Assembly: GCA_018334675.1 (NCBI GenBank)
Contig: JAGXLL010000002.1
Location: 62,001-126,000, forward strand
DNA length: 64,000 bases
Source of the DNA: Bacteroidales bacterium
GTDB lineage: Bacteria > Bacteroidota > Bacteroidia > Bacteroidales > UBA12077
Reading direction: 5' to 3'
Numbering within the stretch: the stretch's first letter is position 1; each line of letters begins with the position of its first letter. This document shows, in pieces, positions 55,387-62,449 of this stretch. The position numbers were made by a program, and so were the translations under genes. The notes beneath the pieces are model-generated. The model searched no databases. It was not told the DNA's origin and was given only the letters and a program-made list of their open reading frames with translations.

Positions 55387-55896
55387 TCAACCACCACATC
55401 CTCCTCCGGATGATTCTTCATTTTCAGGCGCAGCAGGTTGGGATTCATCCATTCCCTGTTCTACCCATTCCGGGTAAGCTTCTTGCCAATCAAACCAACT
55501 AAAATCCAGGAGATGACAGTCGGAATATTTGAGCAACTCCAGATTCTTGACAGCTAATGCTCCGCTTGCCATTTCATTACCAAATACCAGGGTTTTTAGC
55601 CTTCGATTTGAAAGTTTACCGGAAAACTCAAGCAACCCCCTGGGAATATGCATTGCAGAAGGAAAATGCCCAAGAATGTAATCGTATTCTGTCCGGCAGT
55701 CCACAATCTGGATGTTAACATTACTATCCAGCAATGCCCTGAATTGATCCATACCCATAAGAGAAATATCTTTCTTCGCTGTTTTTATCATTGCTTCAGG
55801 ACTTTCATATACCTTCTCCGTATCGAGCGGATTGCTGCAATTCCAAAAAAGGAACAGAAAAAGGAAGGCGGATATAAATAATTTTAAATTTTTCAT
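55387..55896 (-). CDS. Rhodanese-like lipoprotein lacking the active Cys but ending GGGCGG
   Basis: The 169-residue protein has a lipoprotein signal with lipobox-like FWNC (Cys20). A rhodanese domain covers about 45-150 (IQIVDCRTEYDYILGHFPSAMHIPRGLLEF). The catalytic loop reads LVFGNEMASGA, with Gly106 where the active Cys would be, so sulfur transfer in the usual way is unlikely. The tail ESSGGGCGG places Cys167 in GGCGG at the very C-terminus, as in SoxY carriers. The paralogous gene at 58863 has the same tail with an intact active site. Confidence 0.85.
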   Translation of the reverse strand: MKNLKLFISAFLFLFLFWNCSNPLDTEKVYESPEAMIKTAKKDISLMGMDQFRALLDSNVNIQIVDCRTEYDYILGHFPSAMHIPRGLLEFSGKLSNRRLKTLVFGNEMASGALAVKNLELLKYSDCHLLDFSWFDWQEAYPEWVEQGMDESQPAAPENEESSGGGCGG

Positions 55897-55903
55897 GCTT
55901 CTG

Positions 55904-56713
55904 TTAATTTAATTTCCACTCATTGTAAGCTCCATCGTAAACGGTTACATTGGAATACCCCAGCACTGAATTAAGGGCAAGAAATACGATACCGGCACGT
56001 GCACTTGTAGCGCAATAGAGAATCACTTCCTTATCCTTTGTGATCCCTGCACCCTTGAAAAGTTTGGCAAGTTCTTCCTTTGATTTCAATTTATCGCTAT
56101 CAGTAAGGACATTTTTATACTCCAGGTTTCTTGCGCCATTGATATGCCCTTCGTTAAATTCCTTATCGCTTCGCACGTCCAAAAGAGCCGCGCTGCTGAG
56201 CTTTGATTTTACATAACCCATGTCAGCAAAAATTGCCTTATTTACCTTAGGAGTAAAAGAAGTGGCTTGAACTTTGGTACCGCCATTGGTAACCGGCCCT
56301 CTTGCAGACCTCCAGGCTCTCATGTGCCCATCCATAATATTCACATCGGAAAAACCAAGATATTTGAGAACCCAATAAAGTCTTCCGGAACCAATGCCTG
56401 AACCACTATCATAAATAATGATTTTCTTGTCAGGAGAAATCCCTTTTCCTCCCAGAAGAGTGGCAAGTTCAGAAGAACCTTTCAATATGCCTTTAGGTTC
56501 ACCATCTTTTTCAAGTGTACCCATTGGTACATTTACTGCACCCCTGATATGCACCTTTGCATAATCACTTGCACCGCGAGCGGATACTACAATAGTATTG
56601 CTGCTTTTGAGCGCTTTCTTTGTATCGGCAGCAGAAATTAAATCCTGCGCCATGGAAGCCTGAGAGAATATAAGCATGAAAACCAGGCTGAATAAAATAC
56701 GTTGTGTCTTCAT
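55904..56713 (-). CDS. Secreted tandem-rhodanese sulfurtransferase
   Basis: The 269-residue protein has a signal peptide ending ASMAQ (residue 23) and two rhodanese domains (about 25-140, 155-269). The N-terminal domain has YDSGSGIGSG in place of a Cys loop and is inactive by sequence. The C-terminal one has ILYCATSARAG with Cys234 and LLDVRSDKEFNEGHINGA. This layout is that of SseA/TST-type sulfurtransferases, here periplasmic. It could move sulfane sulfur between small thiols and the GGCGG carriers beside it (7 bases upstream of the 55387 gene). Confidence 0.88.
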   Translation of the reverse strand: MKTQRILFSLVFMLIFSQASMAQDLISAADTKKALKSSNTIVVSARGASDYAKVHIRGAVNVPMGTLEKDGEPKGILKGSSELATLLGGKGISPDKKIIIYDSGSGIGSGRLYWVLKYLGFSDVNIMDGHMRAWRSARGPVTNGGTKVQATSFTPKVNKAIFADMGYVKSKLSSAALLDVRSDKEFNEGHINGARNLEYKNVLTDSDKLKSKEELAKLFKGAGITKDKEVILYCATSARAGIVFLALNSVLGYSNVTVYDGAYNEWKLN

Positions 56714-56761
56714 AATCTTCTTTCTTTTTATTTATTAATAATGCAGGCAAACAGCCTATTG

Positions 56762-57793
56762 CTAAAAAATAACCTGGGCCTGAATAACGAACTGATCGTT
56801 GGGCACCTCATCATCTCCCTCAGCCCTGTAGCGATAGTTCAACTGCAAGCGGGTCCAGTCGTTCATAAAGTAGTTCATCCCATATGTTAACACGGTTTCC
56901 GTATTGTTATCAATCGAAACATCCGAGTCATAAGCCTCATACTTCAGAACAGGCTGAATACTCCATTCAGTCATATACATAGCCTGCACAAAGTAGCCAT
57001 TCCGGGTAACGCCACCGGTATGGTATTCAATAGGCGTTCCGTCACAACCTCCACCGGTGGTATAATCTCCGGTATCGTCCCCCCAGAGGTACTCACCCTG
57101 GAGAAGAAAATTACCCAGTGTGAGTTGCAGCTCACCGCCCAAGCGGGTTTTTGTATTGTCGGATTCAGGACCTGTCATACCATAAGCAAAACTTCCTCCC
57201 ACCTGAAGTTGCTCAATGGGAGAAAACGTGAGGCGGCTCTTGAGACTCTTTTCTTTATTCTCATCCTTAAACCCCATTTTATAATCGTTCATGAAAGCGA
57301 TGTAATAATTTATCCTGGCGTCCATCAGTTTTCCGGAGAGCATCACTCCCAGGTCCCGTTGGGGTGCTGCCAGCTCATTAACCACCTTTGAACGATATAC
57401 GGTGTGTAAGCTTTGACAAGCCGTGTTTTGTTCCAGACTGAGGGGAGATTTGAACTGTCCGACGGAGGCATTTAACCAATCAAACCTATTGTAGGTGATG
57501 AATGCATCGAGAACATAGGGAGAACCAGGTTTAAACCTGGAAAAATCAACCATTAAATAATAACTAATGTCATAAGGGATATTCCCAAGTACACCCAACC
57601 TGGCACGATTGAAAGTAAAACTGTTGCTATTGCCTCCATCCGTTGTTTGTGCGTATTCCCACTGAGGTTGGAGATAACCTGCAATGTTCACACCTTCGGA
57701 AGAAGCTTCCATACATCCTTGCCCATTGGCCACCTGTAATGCAAACAGAGACGCTACAAACAGCAGGGCAACTCTTATTTTGTTTTTACGCAT
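56762..57793 (-). CDS. Porin, phosphate-selective OprO/OprP type
   Basis: The 343-residue outer-membrane barrel has a signal peptide ending VANGQ (residue 25). Typical features are VNIAGYLQPQWEY, FTFNRARLGVLGNI, VGQFKSPLSLEQ and the terminal aromatic F. OprO/P porins conduct anions. Within this operon it may admit thiosulfate, tetrathionate or other anionic sulfur compounds, but that is inferred from context alone. Confidence 0.87.
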   Translation of the reverse strand: MRKNKIRVALLFVASLFALQVANGQGCMEASSEGVNIAGYLQPQWEYAQTTDGGNSNSFTFNRARLGVLGNIPYDISYYLMVDFSRFKPGSPYVLDAFITYNRFDWLNASVGQFKSPLSLEQNTACQSLHTVYRSKVVNELAAPQRDLGVMLSGKLMDARINYYIAFMNDYKMGFKDENKEKSLKSRLTFSPIEQLQVGGSFAYGMTGPESDNTKTRLGGELQLTLGNFLLQGEYLWGDDTGDYTTGGGCDGTPIEYHTGGVTRNGYFVQAMYMTEWSIQPVLKYEAYDSDVSIDNNTETVLTYGMNYFMNDWTRLQLNYRYRAEGDDEVPNDQFVIQAQVIF

Positions 57794-57856
57794 ATCTTAA
57801 TCGATTAGTCTGTAAAAGAAAAGCTGAGCAGGACATTCCTGCCCAGCTTAAAATAT

Positions 57857-58822
57857 TTATTCCAAAGGAAGATCAGTTGATGGCGTGGCCCATTTATGAC
57901 TTTCCAGGTTGTCATAAATCATTCCGTTCGCACCGAATTTTAAACTAAGCGCATCATACCCCAATACATACAAGTATGCTGAAATAACAGAGGATGTCTG
58001 GCCGGTCCAGCAATACGTAACAATGCTTTTTTCAGGGTCGAGTTTTTTGTATTCTCCACCAGCAAGGGTTAAAGGTTTAATTCGGTATGCACCGGAAATG
58101 TTACCATAATGCTCTACATCTTCAGCACCCCAATAGTTATTTATAAAATACGATCCGGGATCGCCTAATACATCACCGTTACCCACACCATTAAATCCGT
58201 TTGATAATAAAGCATTTACTCTTGCTTCAAGAATTTCTGCGCCGGTTCCGGTTTCTGTGATATCCGGGTCATCATATTCATCAGTAGCTTCGACAGTTGA
58301 GCCGGGTGAATCAATCCATCCATCATTTGCTGTATTGCCAACATTAGACTCCCAGGGAGCCGAAAGTGAGCTGTTCCAGCCACTCATACCCCACTTGAGC
58401 ACTTTGGCATCCGGATATCCACTGAGTCGCAAAGCAGCAACTGCATGCCCGGCAGTTTGTCCTGTGTAACACACTACAACAGGTGTTTTATCACCTGCAT
58501 CCTCAGCAGTGGCAAGTATATTTCCTAATGTCGAATTCACAGCTCCGGAAATGCTGCCGCCATTATAAGACTCACTGCTTCTGATATCAATGACATAATA
58601 ATTGCTCAGGTTTGCATTTACATCCTGGGCTGTTGTTATCCAACCATCCAATAGATTGTTTAAATCCAGGTTTTCTGACTGCAGATGGGATACCAATGTC
58701 TGGAATTCTTCATCCGTTTGACGATTTGGTTGTAAGTCATCATCAGAATCCTCCTTACAGGAAGTGAGGATGACTGCTGAAAACAAAATGGCTAAGACTG
58801 AAATTTTCATTAAATTTTTCAT
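57857..58822 (-). CDS. Lipoprotein with two active-looking rhodanese domains
   Basis: The 321-residue protein has lipobox LTSC (Cys22). The first rhodanese domain (about 55-150) contains YYVIDIRSSESYNGGSISGA and Cys118 in VVVCYTGQTAG. The second (about 195-310) contains Cys271 in VTYCWTGQTSS. Both catalytic loops use CxTGQT instead of CRxGxR, an unusual loop shared by the two domains. It likely sits in the outer membrane facing the periplasm or outside. Confidence 0.85.
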   Translation of the reverse strand: MKNLMKISVLAILFSAVILTSCKEDSDDDLQPNRQTDEEFQTLVSHLQSENLDLNNLLDGWITTAQDVNANLSNYYVIDIRSSESYNGGSISGAVNSTLGNILATAEDAGDKTPVVVCYTGQTAGHAVAALRLSGYPDAKVLKWGMSGWNSSLSAPWESNVGNTANDGWIDSPGSTVEATDEYDDPDITETGTGAEILEARVNALLSNGFNGVGNGDVLGDPGSYFINNYWGAEDVEHYGNISGAYRIKPLTLAGGEYKKLDPEKSIVTYCWTGQTSSVISAYLYVLGYDALSLKFGANGMIYDNLESHKWATPSTDLPLE

Positions 58823-58862
58823 AATACTTGGTTTAATCTATTAATAATCATTTCTTTAATAA

Positions 58863-59348
58863 TTAACCGCCACAACCTCCCGAATCCGCTTCTTTCTCAA
58901 TGGCGGGTTCACCACCCGAGAAAGCGATCCAGCCACCTTTCAGGTTAGCGACGTTTTTAAATCCCAGTTGCTTTAGAGTATGAGCAGCAAGAACTCCTCT
59001 TACACCGGATTGGCAATAGACGATAATCTGATCTTCCTTCTCCGGGGTATACATGAATTGTTCTTCCCAGAAAGAGTCATCAAATATCTGGAATTCCAGA
59101 ACACCGCGGGGAATAGAAACAGACCCGGGTATGTTTCCTGCTTCCTTCTCATCCGGTTGCCTCACATCCAATAAGAGGAACTCAGCTCCATTATCGATCA
59201 TCGACTTTAAGGAATCGACTCCTATTTCATGTATTTCTGAGCGAAGACCATCGGCTAACTCATTCCCATCTTCATAAATACCTGTACAACCGACAGATAA
59301 AAAGAATAGGAGTGCTATTAGTGATACATTAAGTTGCATATATTTCAT
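58863..59348 (-). CDS. Rhodanese lipoprotein with SoxY-like GGCGG C-terminus
   Basis: The 161-residue protein has a lipoprotein signal (LSVGC, Cys21). The rhodanese domain (about 38-148) contains LLLDVRQPDEKEAGNIPGSVSIPRGVLEF and active-site Cys112 in IVYCQSGVRG. The C-terminus EADSGGCGG holds Cys159 in a GGCGG motif on a short Glu/Lys-rich linker. SoxY uses this motif as a swinging arm to carry sulfur intermediates; combining it with a rhodanese domain and lipid anchor is not an arrangement I recall. It is a paralogue of the 55387 product (shared IPRGxLEF). Confidence 0.88.
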   Translation of the reverse strand: MKYMQLNVSLIALLFFLSVGCTGIYEDGNELADGLRSEIHEIGVDSLKSMIDNGAEFLLLDVRQPDEKEAGNIPGSVSIPRGVLEFQIFDDSFWEEQFMYTPEKEDQIIVYCQSGVRGVLAAHTLKQLGFKNVANLKGGWIAFSGGEPAIEKEADSGGCGG

Positions 59349-59396
59349 TTCTTTTGTGGTTTTGTTTGTAATAACCTTTAACCCCTAGATTGCAAA

Positions 59397-60611
59397 TTAA
59401 AAAGCGCTGAATTTCCCTGTCCGTTCATTCCATTTGACAAAAAGGTACCAGCTGAATATGACGAGAAGTACAATCAGCACCGCACCAGTGTAGCCAACAT
59501 AGTCCGGCAAATAACTCCTAAACTTCATGGTATGTGGCAGCAGGCCATCTACGCCGTCCACGATGAATGATTTGGAAAGGGGGGAAATTAAAAGAAAACC
59601 AATGGCAGACATCCACAGCTTCACCTGTCCTTCACCTACCCGCCATAGTGTACCGACAGCGCAACCACCGGCAACTGTCATTCCCAGTCCGAATATAAAC
59701 CCTCCGAAAAGACCTCTTAACCAGAAATGCCCAAAGACCCATGCCATCTCTCTTGCGCGCAAAGCGTTTTCGCCGGCGCCTATTCCAAAGTATTTAATGG
59801 CTGTAAACCCCACTAAGGTGATAAGCAATCCGGCCATCACACCCACGGAACCATCCGATTCCCCGGTCATAAATGGATCTCTGAAAGCTTTAACAATACA
59901 AAAACGTGACCTTTGGCATATCAGTCCCATCAGCAAGCCTGAAATGATGAACCAGGCCAGTACACCGTTGGTTCCAGCTACCTGGTACGCCAAACCAAAA
60001 ACACCAATGAAAATGATCCAGCCAAGATAAACCTGCCAGTTTCCCTTCTTCTCCGTAGCAGAAAGAAAGGTATAACTCTTGCCGGTACTTATTTTGGGAT
60101 ATTTCTCCATTTCCCACATAAGATACCTCAAGGCAACAATGGTCCCGGCAAATAAACCCATGGTGAAAATTATGGCACCTCCAGATAGAGCGGGTACACC
60201 ACTGAAGAATGAGCCAATTGTGCAACCCAAACCAATAGTTGCACCAACAGCCATTAAACCGCCACCAATAAATCCTTTCACCAATTCACCTTTGGGAGGG
60301 ATACGAAGAGCAAATTCCTTTGAAAATAAGGCTCCAACTAATGAACCAACTATAATGATTAAACATAATATACCATATAAACTGGCACTTGTTGGGGTGG
60401 CATTTTCAAAACCGGCAATTCCAACGCTTTTAAAAACATTCTCACCCCAGTTGTTTATGCCACCGCTCGCTCCCCATGGACTTTTAACAGCAAACAACAG
60501 GATATTTAACAAACCAAGCGTCACTCCACCGACCCATACAGGCCAGTGTTTTGAGAAAAAGGTGTTGTATAGTTCTCGCAATATACCCGGTTCTTTATTT
60601 TGTTGTTCCAT
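59397..60611 (-). CDS. YeeE/YedE (TsuA/SoxT-type) sulfur-compound permease
   Basis: The 404-residue inner-membrane protein has about ten helices. Conserved cysteines are Cys130 in TIGLGCTIG, Cys232 and Cys238 in CQRSRFC, and Cys317 in VAGGCAVGTLWR, the features of the thiosulfate transporter TsuA and of SoxT. It would bring thiosulfate or sulfane sulfur to the cytoplasm. It follows tusA by 9 bases (TusA partners are common) and has AGGAGG before the start. Confidence 0.9.
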   Translation of the reverse strand: MEQQNKEPGILRELYNTFFSKHWPVWVGGVTLGLLNILLFAVKSPWGASGGINNWGENVFKSVGIAGFENATPTSASLYGILCLIIIVGSLVGALFSKEFALRIPPKGELVKGFIGGGLMAVGATIGLGCTIGSFFSGVPALSGGAIIFTMGLFAGTIVALRYLMWEMEKYPKISTGKSYTFLSATEKKGNWQVYLGWIIFIGVFGLAYQVAGTNGVLAWFIISGLLMGLICQRSRFCIVKAFRDPFMTGESDGSVGVMAGLLITLVGFTAIKYFGIGAGENALRAREMAWVFGHFWLRGLFGGFIFGLGMTVAGGCAVGTLWRVGEGQVKLWMSAIGFLLISPLSKSFIVDGVDGLLPHTMKFRSYLPDYVGYTGAVLIVLLVIFSWYLFVKWNERTGKFSAF

Positions 60612-60620
60612 TTTAACCTC

Positions 60621-60851
60621 CTACTTCTTTTGGATTAAAAACCTGAAGGCACCACCTTCCATCTCTCCTTCTTCAACCAATACATTGCCAGTTTTTGTAC
60701 ACCATTTGGGTAAATCAGATTTTGTTCCAGGATCGGTACCCAACATTTCCAGCACTTCACCAGAACTTAATTTCTTAATTGCCTTTGCCAGTTTCATCAT
60801 TGGCATTGGGCAAGAAAGACCTTTACAATCTAATGTTTCTTTTATTTCCAT
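60621..60851 (-). CDS. tusA: TusA-family sulfur carrier, first gene of operon
   Basis: The 76-residue protein has LDCKGLSCPMPMMKLAKAIKKL with Cys14 in CPMP and a second Cys9, then GTKSDLPKWCTKTGN. It is distinct in sequence from the 54672 TusA. Being immediately upstream of the YeeE/YedE gene, it is the likely acceptor of the transported sulfur. The leader holds two dyads: GTGTTA/TAACAC (60867-60884) and ATTGTTAACAAT (60889-60900). Confidence 0.92.
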   Translation of the reverse strand: MEIKETLDCKGLSCPMPMMKLAKAIKKLSSGEVLEMLGTDPGTKSDLPKWCTKTGNVLVEEGEMEGGAFRFLIQKK

Positions 60852-60883
60852 AATGACTCGATTTAAGTGTTAATTCAATAACA

Positions 60884-60900
60884 CAAATATTGTTAACAAT
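60884..60900 (-). promoter_or_regulatory. Likely operon promoter with small palindrome
   Basis: Minus-strand AATATTTG (60884-60891) is a 7-of-8 match to the -7 consensus, and ATTGTTAACAAT at 60889-60900 is a perfect 12-base palindrome overlapping it. The tusA start is about 35 bases downstream. Confidence 0.4.
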
Positions 60901-60956
60901 TTCACAGTAAAAAAGAAAACCCTGCTGAGATACATCCAGTATAAAAGGACAAAGAG

Positions 60957-60996
60957 ATCAGTGAAAAAACTGATCTAGATCAGTTTTTTCACTGAT
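60957..60996. promoter_or_regulatory. Perfect 40-bp palindrome, candidate Crp/Fnr operator
   Basis: The 20-base half-sites are exact reverse complements. Each half is itself a dyad (ATCAGT, six bases, ACTGAT), giving four alternating half-sites. The centre reads CTGATCTAGATCAG, which fits the FNR box TTGATnnnnATCAA at 8 of 10 defined positions. It lies between the divergent tusA operon and the regulator gene, next to the regulator's -7-like element. Confidence 0.7.
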
Positions 60997-61004
60997 TTAT
61001 TCAT

Positions 61005-61012
61005 TATATTTA
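61005..61012 (+). promoter_or_regulatory. -7-like element of the Crp/Fnr regulator gene
   Basis: TATATTTA matches TAnnTTTG at 7 of 8 positions, 29 bases before the ATG. The palindrome covers its expected -33 region, which suggests control of the regulator by itself. Confidence 0.4.
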
Positions 61013-61040
61013 TAACCTGATTAATTTTAAATCTTTGTAT

Positions 61041-61736
61041 ATGAAGTATTTGAACGCACTAAACAGTTGCACTGTCAGTAATGCCAAATGCATCTGTTTT
61101 GATTTTCTGACTCCGGAGCAACAAGAATTAATCAATCAAAATTCAACAGATGTTCGATTTAAAAAGGGTGAAAATATATGCAAACATGGAACCTTATCTC
61201 CCCATATTATCTATTTAAAGTCAGGATTGGCCAAAATTTTCATGGAAGGTCTGAATGAGTCGTTAATATTAAAAATCATTCCCCCGGGGAATCTTATCGG
61301 GTTAACATCGCTGCGTGATGGCAATAATCGGTTTCATTATTCATCAATGGCTTACATGGATTCTGAGGCTACATTAATCGATATCGATGTATTCAGAAAA
61401 ATAATAAATGAAAACGCAAAATTTGCCTCTTCAATCATCGATATATTGTGTGAAAATTCCTTGCAAACGTTTGGCAGATTCTTTTGTTTTACCCACAAAC
61501 AACTCTATGGTCGCCTTGCAGATATTCTCTTATGTCTGTCTGAAAGAATATTTAAAGAGGATGAATTTGAACTCAATCTTTCCAGAAAGGAATTAGCAGA
61601 ACTAACAGGAATGTCCACAGAAAGTGTTATCCGGATGCTCAAAAAATTTAAAGACGACCAGATTATTCAGATGGAGGGTAAAAAAATCAGGATAACCGAT
61701 GCCCAATTACTGAAAAAAATCAGCGAATACGGTTAA
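61041..61736 (+). CDS. Crp/Fnr-family transcriptional regulator
   Basis: The 231-residue protein has an N-terminal cyclic-nucleotide-binding-like beta barrel (about 25-140: FKKGENICKHGT, YLKSGLAKIFMEG, PPGNLIGLTSL) and a C-terminal helix-turn-helix (about 180-203: LSRKELAELTGMSTESVIRMLKKF). N-terminal Cys10, Cys17 and Cys19 plus others (47, 137, 149, 165) could hold a cluster or sense thiols, though the spacing differs from FNR (C-x2-C-x5-C). Start at ATG 61041; a TTG six bases upstream is possible. Divergent from the operon, it is the likely controller. Confidence 0.85.
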   Translation: MKYLNALNSCTVSNAKCICFDFLTPEQQELINQNSTDVRFKKGENICKHGTLSPHIIYLKSGLAKIFMEGLNESLILKIIPPGNLIGLTSLRDGNNRFHYSSMAYMDSEATLIDIDVFRKIINENAKFASSIIDILCENSLQTFGRFFCFTHKQLYGRLADILLCLSERIFKEDEFELNLSRKELAELTGMSTESVIRMLKKFKDDQIIQMEGKKIRITDAQLLKKISEYG

Positions 61737-62122
61737 ACCTGCACATCCATGGCATCCTCATATTTGATCTCCTGTTCCGGATAGACGACCTCAATATTGG
61801 TATCTGTAAAAAGCCGATCCAATTTCTCAGGGATCTGGCCTGTTTCTTTATAATAAGAGACCGTATGTTTCCTGGTTTTAACAATTGCAAGCAGGTCTTC
61901 ATTCTTCAGTTTCTTTAACATGACCTTTAACACGTCAATACTTTTCGCCAGTCTGTAAACTACATCAAATGTTTTGGTGCTTTTGGCAAAATATTGCTTC
62001 AGCTTTTCATGGGTATGCTCATATCCCCATAATACCATCTGGTTGTCTGTATAACCATAAATATCGCAGATCTCAGAAACCCATTCATAAAATCCTTCCT
62101 CATATTCTGTATTAGTTGGCAT
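61733..62122 (-). CDS. Hypothetical protein
   Basis: The 129-residue soluble, charged product begins MPTNTEYEEGFYEWVSEICD and contains a helix-rich middle (DVVYRLAKSIDVLKVMLKKLKNEDLLAIV). I recognise no family. Its stop overlaps the convergent regulator's stop by 4 bases. It lies inside the candidate island but has no visible tie to sulfur metabolism; a fragment of a larger gene is possible. Confidence 0.45.
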   Translation of the reverse strand: MPTNTEYEEGFYEWVSEICDIYGYTDNQMVLWGYEHTHEKLKQYFAKSTKTFDVVYRLAKSIDVLKVMLKKLKNEDLLAIVKTRKHTVSYYKETGQIPEKLDRLFTDTNIEVVYPEQEIKYEDAMDVQV

Positions 62123-62377
62123 AAGGGCAGAAGAAACCAGTTTCCCGATTGTCTTTGGATTGGAAATGGGAATGAGTATGCGCTCCCCACTTCTTTACGG
62201 TATCTCTTCTCCCTGCTCTCTTTCAAAGGCTATAGCCATACCGGATCGTTCAGTGAAAAAACTACTTATCAGGCAAGTGAAACATCCATGTGGCCAATAG
62301 ATTAAATAAAAAATATCCCATAAAACTGAAATAATAGAATTCTCGCAATGGACGCAGCCGCTCTGTTCCGTTCTGGT
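62123..62377. other. Island-edge spacer
   Basis: I see no supported gene in these 255 bases between the hypothetical gene and the start of the right repeat copy. Confidence 0.4.
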
Positions 62378-62392
62378 TGAGAAAATCATCCC

Positions 62393-62449
62393 GGAAAAAC
62401 CTTCAGGCCCCACATTTGAAAAAGACTTCAGGCTCATTCAGATGTGGGG
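62393..62449 (-). terminator. Terminator-like hairpin at the kinase 3' end
   Basis: CCCCACAT (62408-62415) pairs with ATGTGGGG (62442-62449). On the minus strand it overlaps the last codons and is followed after eight bases by TTTTT. The same hairpin is kept in the left copy. Confidence 0.5.

Larger units (their letters stand above)
47942..62377. other. Candidate acquired sulfur-metabolism island
   Basis: The interval between the two direct repeats holds the 13-gene sulfur operon, its likely regulator and one hypothetical gene. Hand counts of sample lines give 38 and 43 percent G+C inside (50281, 50041) against 47 and 60 percent just outside (44101, 42241). Some genes here have clear Shine-Dalgarno sequences (AGGAGG before 51530 and 60611). 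No integrase or transposase is visible. The 213 bases before the first gene (47942-48154) show nothing. Confidence 0.6.

Noticed and set aside
61733-62122. Toxin/antitoxin or transposase fragment
   Set aside because: No motif of either was found; it is left as a hypothetical protein.
62195-62437. 80-codon minus-strand frame at the right island edge
   Set aside because: It crosses the repeat boundary and has no coherent composition or start context.
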